A stretch of 64,000 nucleotides of DNA from Rhizobium mongolense USDA 1844 (GCF_000419765.1 NZ_ATTQ01000002.1:1-64000); one strand, 5' to 3'; shown: positions 17,440 through 26,982, counted from the first letter of the stretch. Notes: a model not told the origin generated them from the letters alone. Numbers and translations: made by a program.

Positions 17440-18264
17440 AACAGGTGGCAGAGCGAGGCCAGCCACCAAATCCTTGGGCAAATGGTCCAGGTTTACCAAG
17501 AATTCCGGCCTCGTGACGTCCCTTTGCGAGTTCGTACAACTCGGTATCGCGGCACCTGGATGATGCCGAGACCAGCGCAGGCCGAGGCGACGTTGGTTTC
17601 CGCGCCAGTGACGGTGATGACGGTCAGCAGCAGCATCTCGCGGACACGACCGTCTATCTGGAAGGCCAAGGGAGCAACCGAGGGCATATTGGGGGCCAGC
17701 AGATCGACCATCCGATGGCCGTTTTCCAGATCCTCCGGCGTCGCTGGTGTTCCGAACTTCGTCAAGTAGCTTGGGCTTGCGAATGCGCCGCGCTCAAGTT
17801 CAGTGAGCTTGCGTTGGATGAGACTGGAGTCAGAGAGCGCTCCCACCCGCACGATGCAGCCGTAACCCTCGCGTACGATATCCATCGGCTGATGTGTCTC
17901 GCTTATGTGAAGATGAATGGGATAGCACTCCAGGAGGCCCGGTAACGTGGGCAGCAGGAAGTTGCGCGCTTGGGTGCCATGCAGGTCGATCGCGCAGGAG
18001 ACCGGACGGTTTTGCTCCGCTGAAACCTACTTCGGCGTCGTCGAGGTCGGCGAGCAGGCGGATGCAACGCTGATAATAGGCCTCGCCGTCCAGCGTTGGA
18101 CGTACTACGCGCGTCGTGCGCTCCACCGCACCCCAAGCCGCCCTTCCAGCAACTTCACCGCATCCGTCACCGTGGAGCGCGGCAGGCCCAGGTCTTCTGC
18201 CGCGAGTGAGAAGCTATGCCGCTCGGCGACACGCGTGAAGACGCATGGCGTCGAACCGGTCCAT
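17440..18264 (-). pseudogene. LysR-type regulator, frameshifted
   Basis: The minus strand encodes a complete LysR protein only if several frameshifts are corrected. MDRFDAMRL at 18264 shifts into RVAERHSFSLAAEDLGL (helix-turn-helix), then into TTRVVRPTLDGEAYYQRC (linker), and then into MDIVREGYGCIVRVG through AGLGIIQVPRYRV (effector domain). At least four breaks are visible. The gene runs up to the edge of the proposed island and would have been divergent from the SDR gene at 18380, which has therefore probably lost its regulator. Confidence 0.8.
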
Positions 18265-18379
18265 TGTTCGCCATCTCCGGATGATGATGGCGGATAATGC
18301 CTGATTATCTGAAGAAATCAATGAGCCATCTTGTTCTCGTCGAAATGCGCTGCTGCGCGTCGCTTGAAGGAGAACGAAA

Positions 18380-19105
18380 ATGGCAAACATCGAAAACAGG
18401 ATCGCGATCGTCACCGGCGCTTCGCGTGGCATCGGAGCGGCGATCGCCGGGCGGCTCGCCAGAGAGGGCTATGCCGTCGTCGTCAATTATGCCAGCAATG
18501 CGAAGGCAGCCGAGGAACTGGTCGACCGAATTGAGAGCGCCGGCGGAAAGGCGCTTGCGGCACAGGCCGATGTCAGCGATGCAGCGGCAGTCGGCCGCCT
18601 GTTCGACACGACGGAAGCCGCTTTCGGCGGCGTGGATGTGCTGGTCAACAACGCTGGCGTTATGACACTCGCCACGATCGCGGATGGCGACGAGGCCTTC
18701 GTTGACGGCCAGATCGCCATCAATCTCAAGGGCAGCATCAACTGCGCGAGGCTGCGCACCGGCGGTCGGATCATTAACTTGTCGTCCAGTGTGGTGGGTC
18801 TCTATCAACCTGCCTATGGCGTCTATGCGGCTACTAAGGCCGGGATCGAGGCGATGACGCATGTGCTTTCCAAGGAACTGCGAGGCCGCAACATAACGGT
18901 CAATGCCGTAGCACCGGGCCCCACCGCGACCGCCCTCTTCCTTGACGGCAAGCCGCAGGCGGTTATCGACAATCTTACCAGGCTGGCCCCACTGGAGCGC
19001 CTCGGGCAACCCGAAGACCTTGACAACACAGTAGCCTTCCTTGCGGGCCCCGACGGCGCCTGGATTAACGGGCAGGTGCTGCGCGCCAACGGCGGGATCA
19101 TCTGA
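18380..19105 (+). CDS. Short-chain dehydrogenase/reductase, shortened in one helix
   Basis: A 241-residue NAD(P)-dependent SDR. It has the glycine motif TGASRGIGAA (about 13-22), NNAG (about 90), the catalytic serine in INLSSS, and Y-x3-K in VYAATKAG. AAGGAG precedes the ATG. Between the conserved NLKG and LRTGGRIINLSSS there are about six residues fewer than in close family types, which usually read NLKGxFNTLREAARxL. The helix that carries the subunit interface is therefore shortened and activity is uncertain. The gene is followed by a second SDR 55 bases on. The substrate is unknown. Confidence 0.82.
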   Translation: MANIENRIAIVTGASRGIGAAIAGRLAREGYAVVVNYASNAKAAEELVDRIESAGGKALAAQADVSDAAAVGRLFDTTEAAFGGVDVLVNNAGVMTLATIADGDEAFVDGQIAINLKGSINCARLRTGGRIINLSSSVVGLYQPAYGVYAATKAGIEAMTHVLSKELRGRNITVNAVAPGPTATALFLDGKPQAVIDNLTRLAPLERLGQPEDLDNTVAFLAGPDGAWINGQVLRANGGII

Positions 19106-19160
19106 TGCCGCCCCCTTCCCATACGATTTCGATCGACGAGAAAGTAAAAAGGATCCTTAC

Positions 19161-20063
19161 ATGAGCAAGAAAATCGCCCTCGTCACTGGCTCGTCCAGCG
19201 GTTTCGGCCGCCTGACCGCCGAAGCCCTGGCCCGCGCCGGTCATACCGTTTACGCCTCCATGCGCGATATCGCAGGCCGAAATGCCAGAAATGCCGCTCA
19301 GATGGCCGAACTTTCCGGCAAGGAAGACATCGATCTGCGACCACTCGAATTGGACGTGCAGTTCGAGGCTTCGGTTAACGAGGCCACCGAAAAGATCATC
19401 GCCGAAAGCGGCCGGATTGATGTCGTCGTCCACAATGCGGGCCACATGATGTTTGGACCAGCGGAGGCATTCACGCCCGAACAGTTCGCCCAGCAATACG
19501 ATGTCAACGTGCTCGGCACGCAGCGGGTGAACCGAGCCGTCCTGCCGCATATGCGCAAGCGCCGGGAGGGGCTGCTGGTCTGGGTATCGAGCTCCAGTTC
19601 GGCTGGCGGCACCCCGCCCTACCTCTCGCCATACTTTGCCGCCAAGGCCGCGATGGATTCGCTTGCCGTGCAATATGCCCGCGAGTTGAGCCGCTGGGGT
19701 ATCGAGACGACGATCGTCGTACCCGGCGCGTTCACAAAGGGCACCAACCACTTCGCCCATTCCGGTAGTCCGGCCGACGAAATCCGGCTCACCGAGTACG
19801 AAGCTAACGGTCCCTATGCCGGTTTCGGCGCAAAAGTTCAGGAGGTCTTTGCTGCCATTGTTCCCGATGACGCCGATCCGGCACCGGTCGCCGGCATGAT
19901 CGTCGATGTCGTCAATGCGCCTTTCGGACAGCGCCCATTCCGCATCCATTACGACCCGGCGGAAGACGGGGCAAATGTCGGATTCGCGGTTCTTGACCGG
20001 CTGCGCGCCGAGATGCTGCACCGGGTTGGCCTCGGCGATCTACTCAAGCCCGCAAAGGCTTGA
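19161..20063 (+). CDS. Short-chain dehydrogenase/reductase
   Basis: A 300-residue SDR that begins MSKKIALVTGSSSGFG, with the cofactor motif at residues 9-15, LDV and HNAGH as the adenine and NNAG-like blocks, and the active site S-x12-Y-x3-K read as VSSSSSAGGTPPYLSPYFAAKAA. The length and the long C-terminal tail place it with the classical/extended oxidoreductases of the 17-beta-HSD-like group. It is probably cotranscribed with the preceding SDR. Substrate and direction are unknown. Confidence 0.88.
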   Translation: MSKKIALVTGSSSGFGRLTAEALARAGHTVYASMRDIAGRNARNAAQMAELSGKEDIDLRPLELDVQFEASVNEATEKIIAESGRIDVVVHNAGHMMFGPAEAFTPEQFAQQYDVNVLGTQRVNRAVLPHMRKRREGLLVWVSSSSSAGGTPPYLSPYFAAKAAMDSLAVQYARELSRWGIETTIVVPGAFTKGTNHFAHSGSPADEIRLTEYEANGPYAGFGAKVQEVFAAIVPDDADPAPVAGMIVDVVNAPFGQRPFRIHYDPAEDGANVGFAVLDRLRAEMLHRVGLGDLLKPAKA

Positions 20064-20104
20064 AGCTGTCGGGCTCGCGGGCGTCATGAGACCTGCCCGT
20101 GAGC

Positions 20105-21004
20105 TCAAACTCTTGCGGCGAAGCGTTTCGCCAGATCGATGAAAGCTCTTAGCTTTGCCGGTAAGTGCCGGCGGCCACTGTAGTAGAGGCACAGGCCCTC
20201 GTACGAGGGCGTCCAGTCGTCCAGAACCTGGACGAGCCTGCCGTTGGCGACATAGGGCGCTACCGAATGCTCCGCCAAATAGCCAAGCCCGGCTCCGTCA
20301 AGTGCCGCCTCCAGCATCAGCCCGCTTTCGTCGAGAACCAGCCGGCCTGGCACATCGATACGGATCTCTTGCCCCTGCTGTTCGAATTCCCAGTGATAGT
20401 AGCGTCCACTCGCCATACGCGGGCGGATGCATTCGTGTGTTAGAAGGTCGTGGGGCAGAACAGGTTTATCCCGTTTCTCGAAATAGCTGGGTGCCCCTAC
20501 CACCACTGAACGCATTCTGGGGATCAATGGAACGGCGATCATATCCGGCGAGACGAATTCCTTCAGCCGCACGCCTGCGTCGAAGCCCTCGCCGATCACG
20601 TCGATCAGTGCATCCTCGGTGATGATTTCCACCGCCATGCGCGGGTAGAGGCGCAGAAATTCCAGAATCAAGGGCGCAAGCAGCATTCGTGCAGCACCCA
20701 GCGCCATGTTAAGACGCAACACGCCTGTAGGATCCGGTCCTTCGCTCCCGGCGTTTTCAAGTGCCACGCCGATTATCGCCAGTGCAGGAGCGATTTCTGC
20801 CGCCAGACGTTCGCCTGCCGCGGTCAGCGCCACACTGCGGGACGTGCGGTTGAACAATCTCACGCCGATCCGCGCTTCAAGACCAGATACGGCGTGACTC
20901 ACGGCAGAGGACGAGATCCCCAGTTCACGTGCTGCGGCTCGAAACCCACCCCTGCGGGCGACGGCCGTAACCGCCTGCAGTTCCGGGAGGCTCGCTTGGA
21001 TCAT
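20105..21004 (-). CDS. LysR-family transcriptional regulator
   Basis: A 299-residue LysR protein. The winged helix (about 1-60; LQAVTAVARRGGFRAAARELGISSSAVSHAVSGLEARIG) is followed by the periplasmic-binding-like effector domain. It converges on the SDR genes and diverges from the aldehyde dehydrogenase at 21103, with a 98-base gap containing an inverted repeat, so the dehydrogenase is its likely target. Confidence 0.92.
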   Translation of the reverse strand: MIQASLPELQAVTAVARRGGFRAAARELGISSSAVSHAVSGLEARIGVRLFNRTSRSVALTAAGERLAAEIAPALAIIGVALENAGSEGPDPTGVLRLNMALGAARMLLAPLILEFLRLYPRMAVEIITEDALIDVIGEGFDAGVRLKEFVSPDMIAVPLIPRMRSVVVGAPSYFEKRDKPVLPHDLLTHECIRPRMASGRYYHWEFEQQGQEIRIDVPGRLVLDESGLMLEAALDGAGLGYLAEHSVAPYVANGRLVQVLDDWTPSYEGLCLYYSGRRHLPAKLRAFIDLAKRFAARV

Positions 21005-21064
21005 TGATCTATTTCCCTCATCAGTCCGTCAACGCTCGCGTGGATTTACTCAACTGTAATGCCT

Positions 21065-21092
21065 TCATATTTCTCATGCCAGGACAATATGA
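21065..21092. promoter_or_regulatory. Inverted repeat before aldehyde dehydrogenase gene
   Basis: TCATATT at 21065 and AATATGA at 21086 are perfect 7-bp arms 14 bases apart, ending 10 bases before the ATG at 21103. The spacing differs from a classical LysR T-N11-A box, and the position over the ribosome site would fit repression. It may also be fortuitous. Confidence 0.35.
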
Positions 21093-21102
21093 GGACTGAG
21101 GG

Positions 21103-22521
21103 ATGCATAAAGTCGAACACGTTTACATCGATGGCCAATTCGTAATTCCAGACGGGGATCAGAGGCTTGACCTCTATAATCCAGCTACCGAGGAAAGAAT
21201 CGGCGAGGTGCGGATTGCCAATGAGAAGGACACACGCAGCGCCGTTCTTGCGGCAAAGCAGGCATTTCCCGCCATGGCCGCCACAACAAAGGCAGAGCGC
21301 ATTGACATGCTCAACAGCCTGCGTGACGCTGTCGCTGCACGGCCTAGCGAACTAATCGAAACCATGACCGAGGAGTATGGCGCGCCGGCTTATTTCGCGG
21401 CGTTCTCAGTACGGAATGCGACTTCCATTTTCGATATTATGGCTGAGACTGTCGGTGCGTACGACTTCGATCGCGTTGCAGGACGAAGCGCTGTGAAGAT
21501 GCTGCCGCGAGGCGTGATCGCTGCGATCACCCCGTGGAACAGCAATTTCGGCTTTATGGCTACCAAGATCGCTCATGCCATTGGGTCCGGCTCGACCATC
21601 GTCATCAAGCCGGCCGAACAGAGTGCAATGCAGACCCAGGTATTTGCAGAGAGGCTGCATGCGGCAGGTCTTCCGGGCGGCATCTTCAACATCGTCAACG
21701 GAACCGGCCCGGTGGTGGGTGCGGCCCTTACCGGCGACCCAGATGTGGCGACTATCAGCTTCACGGGCTCCACGGCGGCGGCAAGGATCATCCAGCGCGC
21801 AGCAATAGACGGCATGAAGCGGGTCATCCTCGAACTCGGTGGCAAGGGACCTACGGTTCTACTGCCTGACGCAGAACTCGACACGGCAATCCCGATTGCC
21901 CTGATGGCTGGCTTCACCAACAGCGGACAGGCCTGTGTGGCCGGCACCCGCATTCTTGCCCCACGTGCACGGCTCGCCGAGGTGGCGCGGCGCCTAACGA
22001 ATGAAACGGAGGGGCTAAAGGTTGGCGATGCTCGCGATCCCCAAATTCGTATCGGACCACTTGCCAATGCGGCTCAGTGGGAGCGGGTACAGTCCTATAT
22101 CCGACTTGGGCTGCGAGAGGGCGCCACGTTGCTGACGGGCGGGGAGGGGCGTCCCGGTGGTGTCGAGAAAGGCTGGTTCGCTCGGCCGACAATCTTCGCT
22201 GATGTGACCAACCAAATGCGGATTGCGCGTGAGGAAATATTCGGACCAGTGATCTGCCTGATCGGCTATGACGATGAGAACGAGGCAGCCGCCATTGCAA
22301 ACGACAGCGTTTATGGTCTGCAAGCCTATGTACTTTCGGCGGACGTCGACCGTGCACGGTGCTTCGCGGATCGGCTGATGGCTGGCAGGGTCGTGATCAA
22401 CGGCGCGCCACACGATCCCCGCGCGCCTTTTGGCGGCTTCAAGCAGTCCGGGTTGGGACGCGAAATTGGATCCTACGGTCTGGACGAATTGCTGGAGCCC
22501 CGCGCGATCCTTACGCCTTAA
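21103..22521 (+). CDS. Aldehyde dehydrogenase family protein
   Basis: A 472-residue NAD(P)-dependent aldehyde dehydrogenase. The cofactor region has ITPWNSNFGF and SFTGST. The general base is E244 in LELGGKGP, the nucleophile C278 in NSGQACVAGTR, and the closing motif EEIFGPV lies near residue 375. It is closest in style to the betaine/vanillin/coniferyl aldehyde dehydrogenase group rather than to GabD at 52208. The divergent LysR gene suggests induction by its substrate or a precursor, which is unknown. Confidence 0.92.
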   Translation: MHKVEHVYIDGQFVIPDGDQRLDLYNPATEERIGEVRIANEKDTRSAVLAAKQAFPAMAATTKAERIDMLNSLRDAVAARPSELIETMTEEYGAPAYFAAFSVRNATSIFDIMAETVGAYDFDRVAGRSAVKMLPRGVIAAITPWNSNFGFMATKIAHAIGSGSTIVIKPAEQSAMQTQVFAERLHAAGLPGGIFNIVNGTGPVVGAALTGDPDVATISFTGSTAAARIIQRAAIDGMKRVILELGGKGPTVLLPDAELDTAIPIALMAGFTNSGQACVAGTRILAPRARLAEVARRLTNETEGLKVGDARDPQIRIGPLANAAQWERVQSYIRLGLREGATLLTGGEGRPGGVEKGWFARPTIFADVTNQMRIAREEIFGPVICLIGYDDENEAAAIANDSVYGLQAYVLSADVDRARCFADRLMAGRVVINGAPHDPRAPFGGFKQSGLGREIGSYGLDELLEPRAILTP

Positions 22522-22523
22522 CC

Positions 22524-22870
22524 CTTCTGGCGCGGATAAAGGTGACGGACGACCTGGAGGCGGCAGACGGCAAGCGGGTCTCCGGACAATAGAGCAGCTT
22601 CGCTGCCGAGCGACGGCGTCCAGTCTGCCATGATCTGCAAGATCTCGCAGCTCTCAAGGAAGGGCGCGGCCTCCCGCGCATCCGTATAGGCAATGCCAAG
22701 CCCGCTCGCCGCAGCCTTTGCAGCAAGTTCCGTAGGTCCGACGATCAACCTGCGCGACACCTTCGATTCCGCATATTCGCGGGGGCGGCGGCCCATTTCC
22801 CAATCCATGATCACGCCGCTTGGAAGCCGCGCCCTTATGCACTCGTGAGAAAGCAGGTCAACCGGGGTCT
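22524..22870 (-). pseudogene. LysR-type regulator, C-terminal fragment
   Basis: Only the last third of a LysR effector domain survives (LLSHECIRARLPSGVIMDWE, then ELAAKAAASGLGIAYTD, then EILQIMADWTPS). The final block needs a frameshift to read RLPSAASRSSVTFIRARR, the usual LysR end. The N-terminal helix-turn-helix is absent; at about 22870 it meets an unrelated dehydrogenase fragment on the other strand. Confidence 0.8.
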
Positions 22871-22887
22871 ATTCATCGGAAAAGAGA

Positions 22888-23264
22888 TATGCCTACCTTG
22901 CCGAGACAGACGGCTTGATCCTATGCCTGCGGCCGTCACAGGACAATGCCGGTGTTATCGGCGAGAAGGAACTGCGATCTATGCCGAGAGGCACCGGCTG
23001 GTCAATGTCGCTCGGGGCGGCCTCGTGGACTATGAGGCTTTGTTTGACGCGCTGCGCGACGAGCATTTGGGCGGCGCCGGTCTGGATGTTTTTTTCGAAG
23101 GAGCCGTTCGACGCCACGGATCCCTTGCTCGATTTGCCGAACGTCATCGCGACGCCGCATTTGGCGGGATCACCAGAAGTTCGATGAGCGACATCGCCAA
23201 GGGTGTCGCAGAGAATATTCTGCGTCTTCATGCCGGCGAGCAATTGGTAAATCGCGTTGCGTGA
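22888..23264 (+). pseudogene. D-2-hydroxyacid dehydrogenase, C-terminal fragment
   Basis: Reading across at least three frames gives AYLAETDGLILCLRPSQDN, RLVNVARGGLVDYEALFDAL, EPFDATDPLLDLPNVIATPHLAG and KGVAENILRLHAGE. These are the second half of the NAD domain and the catalytic histidine block (TPHLAG) of the 2-hydroxyacid dehydrogenase family. The N-terminal half and the GxGxxG site are missing. Bases 23265-23461 downstream hold nothing recognisable. Confidence 0.8.
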
Positions 23265-23461
23265 GGTGGGACAGCAACGCGGCGGCGCGGTCGATCACGG
23301 GACGACAACTTTTTCACGGCGGAAGCGGTCCGCCAGCAGCGCTGCGCATCCACAGCCTCCTCGAGAGGCAAGGTCGCGGCGATCTCCGCGCGAAGTGCGC
23401 CGCGCCCTCACTTCTCCAGCAGATCGCGAACGGGGATCCGCTACAACTGTCAGCAGGTGAA

Positions 23462-24232
23462 TCATCCCGGCAGGGGCATGCCGGAAATCTCCTCGCAGAT
23501 GGCGATAAGCCGGCCTTGAAGCTCCGGATCATGAGCTTGCGGGTTCGCGGACCGACGCTTCATGTGATAGAAATATTCTCCGGTCACATCCGCTTTCGGG
23601 TCGTCGCCGGCCGCGAGCCACGCTTGCGTGAGATGCGCCTGCGCCATGTCGTCAGGCGCGCCGGGACCGCCCATCTTGGTGGGCACCCAGCCCGGTTCCA
23701 GCGAATTCGAGAATACATCCTTCCAGCGGCGCGCGACCGCGAAGGCGAGCATGGCATCGTGCAGCTTGCTTTCTGCGTAGGCTTCCGATCCGTTCCACCG
23801 GCGGTTTTTCCAGAGCATATCGTCGAGATTGGCGTCTGCATGATGATGCATGCCGGAAGAGAGAAAGACGAGCCGTTTGGGCCGGTCGATAAGGGCGGTC
23901 AGGATGTAGGCAGAGAGAGTGTTGATGGCGAAGACATGTGGCAGGCCATCGGAGGTGAGGCGATGGGCTTCGCGGTATCCGACGGCGGCATTGTGGATCA
24001 CGGCATCGAAGTGGCCGAGTTTTTTGACCTCGGCGGCAACAAGCTTGGCGCCCGCGATGGTTTCAAGGTCGCCCGTCACGGCGGCCTCGGCCTGTGGCAG
24101 AGCGCGGCGGGCATCGCTGGCACGGGCGGCGCTTCGGGCATGAAGAACGACCTGATGACCTTGCTCGGCTAGAAGCTCAGCCGCCATGAGGCCAAGGCCG
24201 GTGGACGATCCGGTAATGAAGATGCGGGACAT
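23462..24232 (-). CDS. SDR-family NAD(P)-dependent oxidoreductase
   Basis: A 256-residue SDR related to the retinol dehydrogenase/protochlorophyllide reductase-like group. It has TGSSTGLGLMAAELL at the N-terminus, HNAAVGY in place of NNAG, a serine in VFLSSGMHHH and Y-x3-K in AYAESKLHD. The ATG at 24232 is chosen because AGGAG lies just upstream on the minus strand. The MFS gene ends 61 bases upstream in the same direction, so the two may form an operon. Confidence 0.87.
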   Translation of the reverse strand: MSRIFITGSSTGLGLMAAELLAEQGHQVVLHARSAARASDARRALPQAEAAVTGDLETIAGAKLVAAEVKKLGHFDAVIHNAAVGYREAHRLTSDGLPHVFAINTLSAYILTALIDRPKRLVFLSSGMHHHADANLDDMLWKNRRWNGSEAYAESKLHDAMLAFAVARRWKDVFSNSLEPGWVPTKMGGPGAPDDMAQAHLTQAWLAAGDDPKADVTGEYFYHMKRRSANPQAHDPELQGRLIAICEEISGMPLPG

Positions 24233-24293
24233 TGGGAAATCTCCTTTGTGTGGACGGCGGCGACTTCTTCTCGCCGGCAACGTGGAACAATGG

Positions 24294-25493
24294 TCAGGAT
24301 TGCGAAACGCGGGCCATCAGGGCGAGCGTGGCACCGGCGAGGGCGCAGGCGGCACCGAACAGATAAACAGAAGCATAGCCGAATTGTCCGGCGATGACGC
24401 CCGCGACTGGACCTGAAACGCCATAGGCAATGTCGAGGAAGGCTACGAAGGCGCCCAAGGCACTGCCGCGGTTGGCGGGAGGCACCCGCTTCAAGGCTTC
24501 CACGCCAAGAGCGGGAAAGACCAGCGCGCAACCAAAGCCAGTCACCAGTGCTCCGCCGAGCGCTACAGCCTCGCTTGGCGCTGTCCAAATTATGGCCTGG
24601 CCGATTGCCTCGATCACGAATGACCAGAGTGCGATGCGATAGCCGCCCATTCTGTCGGGCAGAGAGCCGAAGACAATCCGTACGAAGATGAAACCGGCAC
24701 CGAAGGCGGTCATGACCAAGCCGGCATTGTCCCAGTGATGTGCTGCGAAATAAAGCGAGGCGAACGCGGTGAGGCCCGACAGTCCGACGCCTTGCAGCAT
24801 CAGGCCGGCGCCTTCGCGCCAAATTTGCCCGATTACCTTGTAGAAGGGCAGGCGAGGGCCGGCGGCTGTCGCGTAGGGAATCTCACGCAAGGCGATTGCA
24901 GCCGCAGTCACTGGCGCCACAACGCAAGCAACTATTGCGGCTTCCAGGCCATAGCCCTGATAGAGCGCCATGCCAATCGGCGCACCGATCGCCAGAGCCG
25001 CGAACATGGCAGTGCCGGTCCACGCCATCGAAATGCCGGCGCGTTGCGGTCCGACCGAAGCAATCGACCAGGAGACACAGCCAGTGACGAACAGGCTCTC
25101 GCCGAGACCGGCGGCTAGGCGGCCGAGAATGACAATTGCAAGACTGACGTTCGGCGACAGCCCGGGCATGGCCACGGCGAGATAAAGCAGCCCTGCGGTC
25201 GTGCTGACTGCGACACCCTGCAAGGCGGAACGCTTGCCGCCGTGGATGTCGGTCAGGCGCCCCGCATAGCCGCGGCTGAGCACAGTGGCGAGGAACTGGA
25301 TGCCGATCACCAGGCCGACGACGAGATTGCCGAAGCCGAGGTTGTCGTGGATGAAGAGCGGCATGACGGGAAGCGGCAGCCCAACTGCGAGATAGCCACA
25401 GAAGAGCGCTGCGATGATGCCGCTGGCAGGGCGGGAAAGATTTGTAGGAGCAGCCTTCGGTTCGGCCGTGGCGTTGATAACAGATGCTGACAT
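24294..25493 (-). CDS. MFS transporter (YhhS-like)
   Basis: A 399-residue major facilitator with about 12 predicted membrane helices. The loop 2-3 motif is seen as GYAGRLTDIHGGKR (about residue 75), and the second half repeats it weakly (GSLPDRMGGYR). It resembles the YhhS/arabinose-efflux subgroup. The ATG at 25493 has GGAGG five bases before it; an ATG four codons earlier is possible. The neighbouring amidohydrolase gene (upstream, same strand, 64 bases) suggests transport of a related compound, which is inference. Confidence 0.87.
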   Translation of the reverse strand: MSASVINATAEPKAAPTNLSRPASGIIAALFCGYLAVGLPLPVMPLFIHDNLGFGNLVVGLVIGIQFLATVLSRGYAGRLTDIHGGKRSALQGVAVSTTAGLLYLAVAMPGLSPNVSLAIVILGRLAAGLGESLFVTGCVSWSIASVGPQRAGISMAWTGTAMFAALAIGAPIGMALYQGYGLEAAIVACVVAPVTAAAIALREIPYATAAGPRLPFYKVIGQIWREGAGLMLQGVGLSGLTAFASLYFAAHHWDNAGLVMTAFGAGFIFVRIVFGSLPDRMGGYRIALWSFVIEAIGQAIIWTAPSEAVALGGALVTGFGCALVFPALGVEALKRVPPANRGSALGAFVAFLDIAYGVSGPVAGVIAGQFGYASVYLFGAACALAGATLALMARVSQS

Positions 25494-25557
25494 GACAGCC
25501 TCCATGCTGAATAGCTTGTGGGTGACAGCGCCGCCAGGAGCCGGCAGCGCTTCCGGT

Positions 25558-26907
25558 TCAGGCCGTCTTTGTGGGGGCGGATGTGTCGAACAGGTCCGGG
25601 CGATAGCCGCTCTTTTCCATCAGGTAGGCGCGCGAGGCGGTGACGTCCGCCGTCAGCTTGATGAGATCGGCGCCCACCAGCTTTCCTCCACGCTTGCGGA
25701 TCTCGCCAGCGACCATGACCGTATCGACATCCGAGCGCGCGACCGCCTGGACGATTGTGCCGACGGCGTTGTTGACGGGGAGGACGGCGACGCCGTCGGT
25801 GCGCACCATGATGATGTCGGCTTGCTTGCCGGGCGCCAGCGAGCCGACCGCACCCTCAAGTCCCGCGGCGCGTGCACCGTTGATGGTTGCCGCGTTGAGG
25901 ACGCGCTCGACGGTGATCGGCGAAGGCACGTTCTCTTCGCCCCGGAATTTGCGGTAGCGCATGGCCGAGCGCTGCTGCGAAAACAGGGCGTGCATCTCGC
26001 CAAACATGTCGCTGCCGAAGGCAGTGTCGAGGTCGATGCCGATGGCCGGGGTCAGGCCGTGGTCGATAGCTTGCTGATAGGCGAAACTCTCGTCATCGAA
26101 GCCGAACAGTGCGTCCGAGCGCGGGTTGACCGTGATGTTCACGCCGGCATCGGCAAGCAGTCGCCACGTTTCCTGCGGAACCCGGGTGCAATGATTGAAG
26201 ATGTTTTGCGGACCCAGCACGCCCTTTTCCGCGAACTCCGGCCCTAACTTGGCAAGATCGCCGATGAACTCGGTCAGGATACGCATATCGAGGCTACGGG
26301 CGACCTTCCACCAGTCGAGGTTGAGCTGTCCGAACAGGCCGACGCCCACAAGACCAGTACCGCTGCTCCAGTTGCTGGCCAGCCGCTTCAGGTCGCCGGG
26401 CAGATGCGTAGTAGACGCCTTCCTGTCCATGGCCGCGCCCACCATGTGCAAGGCGCGGATGCCACTGTCGTCAAGGGCATCGAGGGCCGCGTCGGTGTGT
26501 TCGGGGCTGCGGGAGGAATGGCACGCATCGATGACGGTCGTGATGCCGGCATCGATACACGCAAGCGCTGTGATCTTTGTGCTGAGATACATGTCGAGCG
26601 GGCGGTAATGGGCGCCCAGCTTTTCCGCGACGACATCGATATAGGCAAAGAGATCATCAACATCGGGCATCATGCGGCGCATGACGCCTAGCCACATATG
26701 GTGATGGGCGTCGATCAGGCCCGGCATTATTATGCTGCCGGAGGCGTCGATGACGGTTGCATTGCCGAGGGGGACATTTGGGGCGATGGCTGCTATCTTG
26801 TCGCCTTCGACAAGCAAGTCGCCGGTTGCAAGATTGGGGACGGTCCTGTCCATCGTTAAGATCGTGCCGCCCTTAAAGAGCGTGCGGTGATTGTTGAGGT
26901 TGCTCAT
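25558..26907 (-). CDS. Amidohydrolase (cytosine deaminase/AtzA-like)
   Basis: A 449-residue metal-dependent hydrolase of the amidohydrolase superfamily. The first metal ligands are in IDAHHHMW (about 67-72), a further histidine is in IFNHCTRV, and an aspartate is in GIDLDTAFGSDMF. The N-terminal small beta-domain (FKGGTILTMD) and C-terminal GSLAPGKQADIIMV are typical of deaminases and chlorohydrolases such as SsnA, GuaD and AtzA. The LysR gene at 27020 is divergent and probably controls this gene and the downstream MFS and SDR genes. The substrate is unknown. Confidence 0.88.
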   Translation of the reverse strand: MSNLNNHRTLFKGGTILTMDRTVPNLATGDLLVEGDKIAAIAPNVPLGNATVIDASGSIIMPGLIDAHHHMWLGVMRRMMPDVDDLFAYIDVVAEKLGAHYRPLDMYLSTKITALACIDAGITTVIDACHSSRSPEHTDAALDALDDSGIRALHMVGAAMDRKASTTHLPGDLKRLASNWSSGTGLVGVGLFGQLNLDWWKVARSLDMRILTEFIGDLAKLGPEFAEKGVLGPQNIFNHCTRVPQETWRLLADAGVNITVNPRSDALFGFDDESFAYQQAIDHGLTPAIGIDLDTAFGSDMFGEMHALFSQQRSAMRYRKFRGEENVPSPITVERVLNAATINGARAAGLEGAVGSLAPGKQADIIMVRTDGVAVLPVNNAVGTIVQAVARSDVDTVMVAGEIRKRGGKLVGADLIKLTADVTASRAYLMEKSGYRPDLFDTSAPTKTA

Positions 26908-26982
26908 GACTTGGTCCTTTCAGCGTTCTTATCGGGCAGGACCGTTATCGCTCCGCAGAGTGCTTGATTTAATTGCGCTTAT

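Noticed and set aside
23261..24172. A 303-codon plus-strand frame opposite the SDR gene at 23462
   Set aside because: The minus strand has a complete SDR with cofactor and active-site motifs and a ribosome site. The plus frame has neither.
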